In this document: positions 38,398 through 46,786 of the stretch, piece after piece
Numbering within the stretch: position 1 is the first letter of the stretch
How the letters are laid out: each line of letters begins with the position of its first letter
Assembly: GCF_001904635.1 (NCBI RefSeq)
Contig: NZ_MRCB01000018.1
Span: forward strand, 1 to 64,000
Direction: 5' to 3'
Length of the DNA stretch: 64,000 nt
From: Hydrococcus rivularis NIES-593
GTDB lineage: Bacteria > Cyanobacteriota > Cyanobacteriia > Cyanobacteriales > Microcystaceae
Position numbers and translations under genes: made by a program
The notes under the pieces: model-generated
What the model was told of the DNA's origin: nothing
Database searches by the model: none
Seen by the model: only the letters and a program-made list of their open reading frames with translations

Positions 38398-40059
38398 TTA
38401 CCGCTCCATCAAAGCGGATGGCTGGCGGCATTCTTCAAGATTTGGGTTGAGCGAGCAAATAGCGGCATCAGTAGTCTCAAAACAGTTTTCTTGACCGATC
38501 TTGTCTAGCAAACCACTGCGTTCTAATCTTTGTTGAACTTGAGGCTGTAAACCACTGAGCAGCAAGCGACATCTTCGACGGGTCAAATCCTGATAGATAT
38601 CTTCTAGGGCAACTAAACCCGTCGTATCTATATTCGGCACAAACCGCATCCGCAAAATCAGATACTTAACTTGGGGTTCATCCCGCAAAAAGGTAACAAA
38701 CCGTTCGGCAGCCCCAAAAAATAGCGGTCCATCAACCCGGTAGACGGCAATTTCTTGAGTCAGTTCTAGCGGTACGCCCGGAGGAAAGGCTTCGGTTTCG
38801 GGAACTTTGGCTAAGTTGAGGTCGCTCATCCGTTTAATCAATAACGCTCCCGCCGCTATCAATCCTACCTCCACGGCGAGGATCAAGTCGAAGCCAATCG
38901 TAACCAGCCAAGTCAGCAGCATGACGGCTAAGTCGGCGTAACTGGCACGCACCAGTAAGCCGATCGCTTCCCACTCGATCATCCGAACGCTAGTCACCAT
39001 GAGAATCCCCGCTAGTGCCGCCAGAGGAATTTGAGAGGCTAAAGGAGCCAACGCCAGCACGATCGACGCTAAGGCTACTCCATGAATGATTCCAGAGAGG
39101 CGGGTTTTGCCTCCAGAGCGCACATTGACCGCCGTGCGAGCGATCGCCCCAGTGGCTGGAATTCCTCCAAAGAAAGGCACCACAATATTCGCCAGTCCTT
39201 GACCGATGAGTTCGCGGTTGCTGTCGTGCTTCTCGCTGACCGTCATGCCATCGGCGACAACAGCAGACAGTAAAGATTCGATACTGCCTAGTGCAGCTAA
39301 AGCAAGGGCTGGATTAATCAGTTCTCGCAACAGCCCCCAGTCTTGCCAGTGGGGAATGGTTTGCGGCAGGGGCAGCGATTGAGGGATCTCGCCAATCGTA
39401 GGAACATTGAGGTGGAATAAAGAAGCCAATCCGGTTGCCAATACCAATCCCACCAGAGAACCGGGAATGGCAGTGGTAATTCTTGCCCAAAATAACTTGG
39501 TCGCGATGACCGTAGCGGCTACAACTACGGCTGCCCAATCGATGTTGTCCAGATGGGTGAGAGTTGCCCAGAGTCCGGGCAGAAAATGTTCGCTGCGCGG
39601 TAAGTGCAACCCAAAAAAGTTATTGAGTTGACCGCAAAAAATAATGACAGCGATGCCGTTGGTAAAGCCTGCTGTCACGGGGTAGGGAATAAATTTAACC
39701 AGTTGACCTAATTTGGCAATTCCCAGGGCGACTTGAATGATTCCAGCCATCACCCCAGCTATCCATACCTTCTCAATGCCGTACTTGGCAACAATCCCTA
39801 CCAGGATAACTGCCATCGCCCCAGTTGGTCCGGTTATCTGTACGGGAGAGCCGCCAAATACCGCCGCTACAATTCCCGCCACAATTGCCGTATAGAGTCC
39901 GGCTTTGGGTTCTACTCCACTTGCTACTGCAAATGCCAGTGCCAGGGGAAGCGCAACCACTGCCGCCGTCAGCCCTCCGGTCAGGTCGCCCCGCCAGTGG
40001 GCAAAGAAGCGACTGAACCGCAACCATTGCTCGCCACTGAGAGTAATTGTTACTGTCAT
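38398..40059 (-). CDS. SulP-family anion transporter (BicA-like) with STAS domain
   Basis: This 553-residue protein (ATG 40059; a TTG three codons upstream is nearer the AGGAGG) has a transmembrane SulP core of 10 or more helices, with PLALAFAVASGVEPKAGLYTAI and GPTGAMAVILVG near the N-terminus. A C-terminal STAS domain (about 430-553, with IDTTGLVALEDIYQDL) follows. The closest known cyanobacterial role is BicA, a low-affinity Na+-dependent bicarbonate importer; sulfate transport is the alternative. The linked carbonic-anhydrase-like and LysR genes favour bicarbonate. Confidence 0.85.
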   Translation of the reverse strand: MTVTITLSGEQWLRFSRFFAHWRGDLTGGLTAAVVALPLALAFAVASGVEPKAGLYTAIVAGIVAAVFGGSPVQITGPTGAMAVILVGIVAKYGIEKVWIAGVMAGIIQVALGIAKLGQLVKFIPYPVTAGFTNGIAVIIFCGQLNNFFGLHLPRSEHFLPGLWATLTHLDNIDWAAVVVAATVIATKLFWARITTAIPGSLVGLVLATGLASLFHLNVPTIGEIPQSLPLPQTIPHWQDWGLLRELINPALALAALGSIESLLSAVVADGMTVSEKHDSNRELIGQGLANIVVPFFGGIPATGAIARTAVNVRSGGKTRLSGIIHGVALASIVLALAPLASQIPLAALAGILMVTSVRMIEWEAIGLLVRASYADLAVMLLTWLVTIGFDLILAVEVGLIAAGALLIKRMSDLNLAKVPETEAFPPGVPLELTQEIAVYRVDGPLFFGAAERFVTFLRDEPQVKYLILRMRFVPNIDTTGLVALEDIYQDLTRRRCRLLLSGLQPQVQQRLERSGLLDKIGQENCFETTDAAICSLNPNLEECRQPSALMER

Positions 40060-40083
40060 CGGGTTCAATGAACCTCCTTGCAA

Positions 40084-40380
40084 TTTAAAACTGATTGGAA
40101 TTGCCGATCTCCTTCCAGTTGCTCCAAACTGTTACGAATTTCAACCAGGCGGAAGTAACTTGCTTTGAAGGGCATCGGTCAGATTTATAAATCTATGTAA
40201 TCGTTTATCTTTGTATCTATTAATCTGCAAAGTCTTGCATATAATTTATCACCCGTGTTAAGATATGGCAAGCAGCGATTGATTGAGAGCTTTCATTCAG
40301 TTGAGTTGCCGCATTTGCCATGCCCACGAGCATTAGCCATCGACGCTAATGCTCGTACATTCCTGAACTCTCAATAAAAT
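40084..40380. promoter_or_regulatory. Divergent promoter region with two palindromes
   Basis: AGATTTATAAATCT (40181-40194) is a perfect 14-bp palindrome on the SulP side. ACGAGCATTAGC / GCTAATGCTCGT (40326-40337 and 40345-40356) forms a perfect 12-bp stem with a 7-nt loop, 25 bp before the 73-aa gene. They could be operators or an attenuator-like structure. Confidence 0.45.
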
Positions 40381-40602
40381 ATGCAGACTGAGACTAATCG
40401 CATTGAGCGCAATTTGTCCGATGGCACTGAAGCTTCACGTCCCCTCTGGTATCTTGTCCGCCATCTTCCCAATTTTCAGCGCGTCACGATCGCCCGGTTT
40501 CTTTCTCGCGCAGCTGCCGAAGCACATTTGCGGTTTCTAGCGCAGAGGTTTCCAGAGGCTTCATACGCCGTCGTGTTCGACCGACCAGTTGTCGATCGAT
40601 AA
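40381..40602 (+). CDS. Small hypothetical protein (73 aa)
   Basis: This 73-residue Arg-rich protein has a compact alpha/beta-looking core (RPLWYLVRHLPNFQRVTIARFLSRAAAEAHLRFLAQRFPEASYAVVFDRP). It is divergent from the SulP gene and 27 bp upstream of the ComEC-like gene, so probably co-transcribed with it. No family or motif recognised. Confidence 0.65.
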   Translation: MQTETNRIERNLSDGTEASRPLWYLVRHLPNFQRVTIARFLSRAAAEAHLRFLAQRFPEASYAVVFDRPVVDR

Positions 40603-40629
40603 TTCTTTGGCTCAAAGGGGAAAGAAGAA

Positions 40630-41472
40630 ATGCTAGACATCAAAATTTTTAACGTCGATCGCGGGTTTTGCGCCGCGGTCGATCGCCACGACCATCACGC
40701 GATCGTCATTGATTCCGGTTACAATTCTCGCACCGGATTCAGACCCTCACAATACATTTTTCAAAAGCATTTCAGGACTCTAGACTGCCTGATTGTCTCT
40801 GCCTATACCGAAGATCATTTGGCAGGCATCCCCGATTTACTCGACCAGTGTTTAAAACACGGCTTGCCCGTCAATTTTTTCGTCTCAAATCCCTCAATTA
40901 ATCCCGAACACTTTCCTGGATTGAAGAGTGTCAATCGGCAGCTTGGCAATGCACTAACATTTACAACAGCACTGCATCCAGAATGTGAAAAGATCGGTCA
41001 AACGATGACCATTGATGAGGTCAGTCTCTCGTTTTTCTGGAACCATAACCGAGATTTTCAAGATCTCCACAACTTGAGCCTGGTTACTTTTCTGTCCTAT
41101 CGGGATATTAACATTATCTTTCCTAGCGATCTCGAAACAGAGGGCTGGCGTGCCCTTCTCAAATGCAATGACTTTCGCGATCGCCTGCGTCGCGTTAATA
41201 TTTTTGTAGCATCTAATCACGGACGAGAAGATGGGTATTGCCCGGAAGTTTTTGACTACTGTAGACCAGAGCTAATCATTATCTCGAACGAGTCAGATCG
41301 ACGCATTTCCCCCTTAATGCTCGATCGATATAATAGCCATGCCAAGGGGACTTCATTCGGAGTCTGCGAGAAAAAACTGCTAACTACCTACGATGATGGA
41401 ACCATTACTATCTCAAAATATTTGGATAGGCTGCGACAAGTGACAACGCAGTCTCAAGCTTACCGGCACTGA
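40630..41472 (+). CDS. ComEC/Rec2-like metallo-beta-lactamase-fold protein
   Basis: This 280-residue protein has the fold of the soluble C-terminal domain of ComEC. It shows an early beta-hairpin (IKIFNVDRGFCAAV, IVIDSGY), then LIVSAYTEDHLAGIPDLL in the place of the HxHxDH metal motif, and VASNHGRED late. Only the DH pair of the first motif is kept. It has no membrane channel domain. Nuclease, phosphodiesterase or a non-catalytic role are all possible. It is flanked by a 73-aa protein and a receiver domain. Confidence 0.65.
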   Translation: MLDIKIFNVDRGFCAAVDRHDHHAIVIDSGYNSRTGFRPSQYIFQKHFRTLDCLIVSAYTEDHLAGIPDLLDQCLKHGLPVNFFVSNPSINPEHFPGLKSVNRQLGNALTFTTALHPECEKIGQTMTIDEVSLSFFWNHNRDFQDLHNLSLVTFLSYRDINIIFPSDLETEGWRALLKCNDFRDRLRRVNIFVASNHGREDGYCPEVFDYCRPELIIISNESDRRISPLMLDRYNSHAKGTSFGVCEKKLLTTYDDGTITISKYLDRLRQVTTQSQAYRH

Positions 41473-41533
41473 GGTTTTATCAGAACGCTTATTCGGAGTC
41501 ATTTTTATCTCTAGTCAAGCCAAGGAGAGATAT

Positions 41534-41896
41534 ATGAAAAGGATTCTGATTATCGAGAAACATCCCCTCTACCGAGCCGAGATTTGTAGATTGCTTCGGT
41601 TTGATAAATATCAAGTTCTTCAAGCCGAGAATGGCATAGAGGGTCTCAACCTCGCACGAGAAAAGCATCCGGATTTAATTCTTTGTGATGTTGAAATCCC
41701 TGGATTAGATGGATATAAAGTTCTAGAAAGCTTACGGGCAGACACTACTGCCTCTAAAATTCCTTTTGTTTTTCTAGCAGGCCGCATAGATGTCGACAGC
41801 CATTCTCGCGCTATGAAGCTAGGAGCATCTGCCTATCTTAGTAAACTCGTCTCACCGAGCGAATTATTGCGAGTTATTGCTACTAAACTCAAATAA
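41534..41896 (+). CDS. Single-domain response regulator (degenerate receiver)
   Basis: This 120-residue CheY-like receiver has phosphoacceptor D52 (LILCDVEIPGLDGY) and K104. Unusual features: the conserved Thr/Ser at position 82 is Ala (FVFLAGR), the Lys is followed by Leu instead of Pro, and the N-terminal acidic pair is E8-K9. Phosphorylation may still occur, but signalling is probably altered. Preceded by AAGGAG. No kinase is adjacent. Confidence 0.8.
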   Translation: MKRILIIEKHPLYRAEICRLLRFDKYQVLQAENGIEGLNLAREKHPDLILCDVEIPGLDGYKVLESLRADTTASKIPFVFLAGRIDVDSHSRAMKLGASAYLSKLVSPSELLRVIATKLK

Positions 41897-41984
41897 CTAC
41901 TTTTCTGCAACACAGTTTACTAACCTAAAAAAAATTAAGGAAGCGACCCGATTCAAGCTATCGCTTGTGACATCAGAACCTAAA

Positions 41985-41999
41985 ATGTTAAGTTAACAT
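41985..41999. promoter_or_regulatory. Palindrome upstream of arsR-like gene
   Basis: ATGTTAAGTTAACAT is symmetrical around a central G, 29 bp before the ArsR-family start. It is a candidate autoregulatory operator. Confidence 0.5.
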
Positions 42000-42028
42000 A
42001 AAAGTTTTGAAGATACGAAGATATTCAG

Positions 42029-42349
42029 ATGACATTTAAGCCCAGTTACTTTAAAGCCGATCTTTTTAAAGTGTTGTCTAATCCAATCCGGATTCAGATT
42101 CTCGATACCTTGCGGCTGGGCGAACAAAGCGTCAATTATATTGCCGATTGGCTCGATGTCGAGCCTTCTTCAGTCTCTCAGCAGCTGGCAGTGCTGCGGA
42201 GTCGCAACCTAGTCACAAGCCGCAAGCAAGGTAACTACGTTTTTTATTCGGTGAGAGATCCAGCACTTTTTAAGGTACTCGATGCCGCCTTGGAGGTGTT
42301 TAACAACCATCTAGTAGAGATGCGCGATACCTTAGAACAAATGGAATAA
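42029..42349 (+). CDS. ArsR-family regulator without cysteines
   Basis: This 106-residue winged HTH protein (LFKVLSNPIRIQILDTLRLGEQSVNYIADWLDVEPSSVSQQLAVLRSRNLV) has no cysteine at all, so the classical ELCVCDL metal site is absent. Cys-free ArsR proteins sense non-metal signals or use other residues. Its neighbours suggest links to the carbon-transport or metal cluster; the target is unknown. Confidence 0.85.
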   Translation: MTFKPSYFKADLFKVLSNPIRIQILDTLRLGEQSVNYIADWLDVEPSSVSQQLAVLRSRNLVTSRKQGNYVFYSVRDPALFKVLDAALEVFNNHLVEMRDTLEQME

Positions 42350-42445
42350 GTGAGAACTGTATTTTTAGATACGCTGCGATAGCGATCGCGTCTCATTCAT
42401 CGGCTGTCGCATGTTGGAAAAAGCGGAACTTTGTGGCAACCCTTG

Positions 42446-42467
42446 ACCTTATACCAAGGTATAAGGT
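42446..42467. promoter_or_regulatory. MerR-type operator
   Basis: ACCTTATACC-N2-GGTATAAGGT is a perfect 10-bp inverted repeat overlapping a TTGACC -35 box (42443-42448). With the long spacer typical of MerR promoters, the -10 would lie near 42469 (TACCAT). This fits autoregulation by the MerR gene that begins here. Confidence 0.65.
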
Positions 42468-42472
42468 TTACC

Positions 42473-42928
42473 ATGAAGACAACAGAAATAAATATCCAAC
42501 TTAAGATGCTACACATCAGTGAAGTTGCCCGCCAGTTGGGATTGAATCCCCAAACTATCTACTTCTGGGAGCGGATCGGACTGATCGTGCCGCCGCAGCG
42601 CACGGAGTCGGGCTACCGTCTCTTCAGTCAAGAAGATGTCGATCGCCTCGCTTTCATCACTCGCGCTAAGTCCCTGGGCTTAACCCTGGAGGAAATTCGC
42701 GAGATTCTGGCACTCAAAAACGGGCGATCGCTGACTTGTCAAGCACTCTACGAGCGACTCCTGAAAAAATTAGAGCAGATCGACCAAAATATTCGCCATT
42801 TACAAGCGTTGCGCCAGGAACTTTTACCGCTATTAAATCGCTGTCGCCAAAACCGCGATCGCGCCGAACTCACTCAAGAGTGTGTCGTGCTAGAAGAAGC
42901 TGCGGCGGCGAGAAATTACCCTAAGTAG
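42473..42928 (+). CDS. MerR-family metal-type regulator
   Basis: This protein has 151 residues from ATG 42473; an in-frame ATG at 42506, directly before LHISEVARQLGL, gives a more usual MerR N-terminus and would fit a promoter overlapping the operator. The N-terminal MerR HTH reads HISEVARQLGLNPQTIYFWERIGL. The dimerisation helix is flanked by Cys 35 residues apart (LTCQ and NRCRQ), with a third Cys 13 residues on (QECVV). The 35-residue spacing matches the MerR/PbrR/ZntR metal-binding arrangement. It probably senses a soft metal. Confidence 0.8.
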   Translation: MKTTEINIQLKMLHISEVARQLGLNPQTIYFWERIGLIVPPQRTESGYRLFSQEDVDRLAFITRAKSLGLTLEEIREILALKNGRSLTCQALYERLLKKLEQIDQNIRHLQALRQELLPLLNRCRQNRDRAELTQECVVLEEAAAARNYPK

Positions 42929-43005
42929 TCATGCTGGGACTAAAAATTGTATCTGAAAAGGTTCCGAAACAATGCTGAAAACCATTGGCTTGAGCAACTC
43001 TATTT

Positions 43006-43335
43006 TTACCCTCTGGGAAAATACATAATAACTCCCACGCCTAACAAAACGATCGCACAGCCGATGACATCAAAGCGATCGGGAGGAATGCGATCGATCT
43101 GCCAACCCCACAGGAGGGACAAGAGAATGAAAAATCCGCTATAAGCAGCATAAACTCGCCCAAAGTGGGCGGGTTGTAGAGTGGGGACAATGCCGTAAAG
43201 CATCAAAATTACCCAACCCAGAAGCGCAAAATGGAAACTTCTGCCTTCCCGCAGCCACAGCCAAACTAAATAACCGCCTCCGATTTCACACAGTCCCGCT
43301 AGGATGAAATAAACCAGCGATCACGCTACATCCAT
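43006..43335 (-). pseudogene. UPF0060 (YnfA-like) membrane protein with early in-frame TGA
   Basis: A 104-residue frame from 43320 reads [20 protein letters not shown] and on to the end, matching the full UPF0060/YnfA protein with four helices. Immediately before it the frame is ATG-GAT-GTA-GCG-TGA (43335-43321), so a stop codon separates the only ATG from the body. No ATG, GTG or TTG lies between the TGA and the conserved start. An internal start near 43206 would lose the first helix. It is probably a recently inactivated gene, or starts at a rare CTG. Confidence 0.65.
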
Positions 43336-43414
43336 TATCTGTCCTTTGAGGTTACAGACCGTTCATTTTAGCAGCTTTTTCAATTATCAGTTGCATCGCA
43401 GGAGATCTAAGACT

Positions 43415-43660
43415 ATGAATACTATTAAAGTTGAAATTTTAGGTACGGGTTGTAAGAAATGCCACCAGCTAGAAGCCAATGCTAAAGAAGCGATCGCGGC
43501 GGCTGGTCTGGAAGCGGAAGTACAACACATCACCGACACGATGGAAATTATCAAACGCGGCGTAATGCGGACTCCAGCCCTAGCCATCGAAGGCAAAGTC
43601 GTCAGTCAGGGCAAGGTCATCGCGCCGGAAGAAATCCAACCCTTGTTGCCGACTAAGTAA
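43415..43660 (+). CDS. CxxC mini-thioredoxin
   Basis: This 81-residue protein (ATG 43415 after AGGAG) has the thioredoxin-like fold with the redox motif GTGCKKC near the N-terminus and the cis-Pro region MRTPALAIEGKVVSQGKV. It belongs to the small family often encoded next to UPF0718/ArsP permeases and ArsR regulators, as here. It is probably a thiol-disulfide or metal carrier for the permease downstream. Compare the CxxC-less relative at 37272. Confidence 0.85.
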   Translation: MNTIKVEILGTGCKKCHQLEANAKEAIAAAGLEAEVQHITDTMEIIKRGVMRTPALAIEGKVVSQGKVIAPEEIQPLLPTK

Positions 43661-43702
43661 CGCGATCGCTGGCACAATTTACTCCGCAAAGCAAGGCTGC
43701 CA

Positions 43703-43868
43703 TGTACACACAAGTGAACCAATCTAGCCAAAGTCCCTGCCAAATTGCCCCCCAGCCCCCAAATTTGGGGGAGCAAGAGTCACAAATTGATTCTCAAAGC
43801 CCCCAGAATTGGGGGTTTGGGGGCTTCGATTTTAAGCAAATCGATAGACAGATCGACTTGTGTGTACA
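43703..43868. repeat. MITE-like inverted-repeat element upstream of permease gene
   Basis: TGTACACACAAGT (43703-43715) and its exact complement ACTTGTGTGTACA (43856-43868) enclose about 140 bp. The interior contains CCCCCAAATTTGGGGG-type hairpins common in cyanobacterial spacers. It lies between the mini-thioredoxin and the permease, ending 27 bp before the permease start. Confidence 0.6.
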
Positions 43869-43895
43869 CCGTAACTAAAACAAGGAGGAGCAACG

Positions 43896-45212
43896 ATGCA
43901 TTTTTGGAAAGAAGAATGGAAACCCCTTGCCCTGATTGTGGCAGTTTTTCTGGTCTGTTTTTACCTGCCCGTAGAAGCGATCGCCAATTCCGAACGGCTG
44001 AGAAATGCCTTCTTTGAATCGCTGTATCTGGTGCGCTGGTATGCTCGAGAACACGTTTTGCTGTGTCTGATCCCAGCGTTTTTCATTGCCGGAGCGATCG
44101 CGGTTTTCATCTCCCAAGAGTCGGTAATGAAGTACCTGGGAGCCAGGGCAAACAAGGTACTCGCCTATGGCGTAGCCTCGATTTCGGGAACGATTTTAGC
44201 GGTCTGTTCCTGTACCGTACTGCCGTTGTTTGCCGGAATTTATCGCATGGGTGCGGGATTGGGACCCGCCACCGCCTTTCTCTATTCTGGTCCGGCGATT
44301 AACATCTTGGCAATCATTCTCACGGCGCGGGTATTAGGGCTGAAACTGGGGATCGCCAGAGCAGTCGGGGCAATTCTCTTCAGCATTATCATTGGCTTGG
44401 CAATGGCGTTCATTTTCCGCAAGGAAGAACTGGAGAAAATCGAAGCCCAAGCGGGAATGCCAGAACCCGAAGTAGCTCGCCCTCTGTGGCAAAACGTGCT
44501 ATTCTTTGCCGTCTTGGTGGGCATTTTGGTGTTTGCTAACTGGGCAAAACCTGGCGCACCTGTAGGACTCTGGGCTAGCATCTATGCAGTTAAGTGGTTA
44601 ATTACAGGGTTATTGGCGATCGCTCTAGCAGCAATCCTCATCTTCTGGTTTCAGTTAAATGCCGGTAAGGTTATCTTAATCGCAGGCGTTACCGCGATTC
44701 TTGCCCTGCGCTTTTCCCAGGAGCCACTGATTCCCTTTGCTGCCGGAGTTGTCGGTCTTTCCTGGCTCACCAGCACCAACAAAGACGAAGCCGGGGAATG
44801 GTTTTCCTCTTCCTGGGACTTTGCCAAGCAGATTTTGCCCCTTTTACTGATGGGAGTGCTGGTGGCGGGAGCATTGCTCGGTCGTCCCGGTCACGAAGCC
44901 TTGATTCCTTCAGAATGGGTAACGCTGGCAGTTGGCGGGAACTCGCTGCTGTCTAACTTCTTCGCTGCTTTCGCGGGAGCCTTCATGTACTTTGCCACCC
45001 TCACAGAAGTTCCCATCCTCCAAGGGTTGATTGGCAGTGGCATGGGGCAGGGTCCAGCCCTGGCACTTTTGTTGGCGGGTCCGGCGCTGTCGCTGCCGAA
45101 TATGCTGGTCATCCGCAGCATCATGGGAACGCAGAAAACCGTCGTCTTTATCTCGTTAGTCGTCGTCATGGCAACGATTACAGGGATGGCTTACGGGGCT
45201 ATCTGGGGCTAG
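43896..45212 (+). CDS. UPF0718/ArsP-like permease
   Basis: This 438-residue integral membrane protein has about 10 helices and the conserved VCSCTVLPLFAGIYRMGAGLG motif, in which the paired Cys mark ArsP-type organoarsenical exporters and relatives. A second half repeats the pattern (ALLLAGPALSLPNMLVIRSIMG). GGAGGAG precedes the ATG. With the mini-thioredoxin and ArsR/MerR genes upstream it forms a probable metalloid or thiol-metabolite export group. The substrate is not determined. Confidence 0.82.
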   Translation: MHFWKEEWKPLALIVAVFLVCFYLPVEAIANSERLRNAFFESLYLVRWYAREHVLLCLIPAFFIAGAIAVFISQESVMKYLGARANKVLAYGVASISGTILAVCSCTVLPLFAGIYRMGAGLGPATAFLYSGPAINILAIILTARVLGLKLGIARAVGAILFSIIIGLAMAFIFRKEELEKIEAQAGMPEPEVARPLWQNVLFFAVLVGILVFANWAKPGAPVGLWASIYAVKWLITGLLAIALAAILIFWFQLNAGKVILIAGVTAILALRFSQEPLIPFAAGVVGLSWLTSTNKDEAGEWFSSSWDFAKQILPLLLMGVLVAGALLGRPGHEALIPSEWVTLAVGGNSLLSNFFAAFAGAFMYFATLTEVPILQGLIGSGMGQGPALALLLAGPALSLPNMLVIRSIMGTQKTVVFISLVVVMATITGMAYGAIWG

Positions 45213-45248
45213 AAACAGTTAGCTAAAATCTCGTAAAATCTCTTATAA

Positions 45249-45596
45249 TCTCTAACTCTGGAAAACAGATTTGTCAAGATTGAAGCAGCAGCTAACTTGC
45301 TAGGCGTATCAGTAGAAACGTTGCGTAAGTGGGCAAAGACAGGTGAGTTACTACCAGATAGGAAAACTAAAGGTGGTACTCGCTTTTATGATGCTGCGAA
45401 ACTCTTGGCTCTTGGCGATGGAGATTCGCCTACTGTATGTTATGCGAGAGTTAGTAGTTCTGACCAGAGATCTGACCTAGATAGACAGCAAACAATGTTG
45501 GAGACATATTGTGCTGCTAAAGGTTGGAAATCAGAAGTTATTACTGAAGAAGGTGACAAACTGTTTGAGGAAACCAAGAAAAATGTTGAGCTTTAA
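45249..45596 (+). pseudogene. tnpA: Truncated IS607 TnpA serine recombinase
   Basis: The frame has the MerR-like helix-turn-helix (AANLLGVSVETLRKWAKTGELLPDRKT, then GGTRFYD) and the catalytic serine segment CYARVSSSDQRSDLDRQ. It ends after EVITEEGDKLFEETKKNVEL, about 80 residues short of the usual roughly 190. No ATG, GTG or TTG lies before the conserved start. The end overlaps tnpB by 14 bp. It is non-functional in transposition as it stands. Confidence 0.8.
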
Positions 45597-46750
45597 GACT
45601 GAATTACAACTAAATAACAAACAACAGTCAAAAATGGCTCAACACGCTGGTTGTGCTAGATTCGCCTTCAACTGGGGACTAGCTGTTACTAAAGAAATTC
45701 TCGACCACAATAAAACTAATCCAGACATTCCCAACAGCTATTGACCTTCATAAAAGATTTGTGGCTGAGGTTAAATCAGTTAACCAATGGCTTTATAAGT
45801 CATCTAAATGCGCTCCACAGCAAGCTCTACGAGACCTTAGATTAGCTTGGGATAGATGTTTTAAAAAGATAGCTAAACCGCCTAAATTCAAGAAGAAGTA
45901 TCGCAAAGATGGCTTTTATCTTGAAGGTTCTATCAAGGTTGAGTCTAACCGTATTCGATTACCTGTAATAGGTTGGGTCAAGACTTATGAGACCTTACCA
46001 ACTGGAATTATTAAGAATGTTAGACTAACTCGTCAAGCTAACCGTTGGTTTGTTGCTTTCAAGCTTGACCATACACCACCAGTACCTATTAAAACAAGTA
46101 ACGTCATAGGTATTGACTTAGGTGTTAAGTCATTGGCTGTATGCTCCGACGGAACTACTTTTGAAAACCCTAGAGCGTATAGAAGATTAAAGCGGAAGCT
46201 AGCTAAGTTACAACGCACCTTTAGTCGTAAGGTTAAAGGCTCTAACAATCGTAAGAAAGCTGGTTTGGCTGTTGCTAAACTTCACTATCGAATTAGTTGC
46301 ATTCGTAAAGACACCATTCATCAACTCACATCATGGTTAACCAAGAACCACGGAACCATAGTTATTGAGGATTTGAATGTTAGCGGAATGCTTAGAAACC
46401 ATCGCTTAGCTAATGCAATAGCTGATAGTGGTTTATCTGAATGTCGTCGTCAACTGGAATATAAATCTAAGTTGTATGACACGAAATTAATCATAGCTGA
46501 TAGATACTATCCTTCTAGTCAGTTGTGTTCTAGATGTGGGCATCGTCAGAAGATGCCTCTCCAAGAACGTATATTCAATTGTCAAAAGTGTGAGATGAGC
46601 TTAGACCGCGACTTCAACGCAAGTCTTAACCTAGCATCTCTGGCGGTAAGCTCTACCGTCATCGCTTGTGGAGCAGTACACAAACCTTCAACCCAGGTTG
46701 AAGGACTGTTGAGAAACAAGAATGAGACAGATAGTTACAGATTAGTGTGA
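45583..46750 (+). pseudogene. tnpB: TnpB RNA-guided nuclease, single frameshift
   Basis: It starts MLSFKTELQLNN. The first frame stops at 45744, and the protein continues in another frame (IDLHKRFVAEVKSVNQW) to 46750, so one frameshift near 45725-45740 breaks it. The RuvC residues are intact (GIDLGVKSLAV, VIEDLNVSG, DRDFNASLNLA), as is the zinc ribbon LCSRCGH / FNCQKC. TnpB proteins cut DNA guided by an RNA from the element's right end. The first 50 residues are split from the nuclease body here. Confidence 0.85.
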
Positions 46751-46786
46751 TTATCATAGGTTCTCAAGAGCGGTTGAGAAGTTAAG

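Larger units (their letters stand above)
45240..46782 (+). mobile_element. IS607-type (IS200/IS605-like) element, degenerate
   Basis: It contains a truncated serine-recombinase tnpA and a frameshifted tnpB, more AT-rich than its surroundings. The right end carries a hairpin TTCTCAA-gagcgg-TTGAGAA (46761-46780) and, inside, CCTTCAACC-ca-GGTTGAAGG (46687-46706). Both would lie in the guide (omega) RNA at the tnpB 3' end. The right end abuts atpC within a few bases; the left end lies just after the permease gene. Confidence 0.8.

Noticed and set aside
43741-43835. CRISPR-like repeats in the CCCCCA/TGGGGG block
   Set aside because: Only two hairpin copies with no regular repeat-spacer pattern; part of a MITE-like element.
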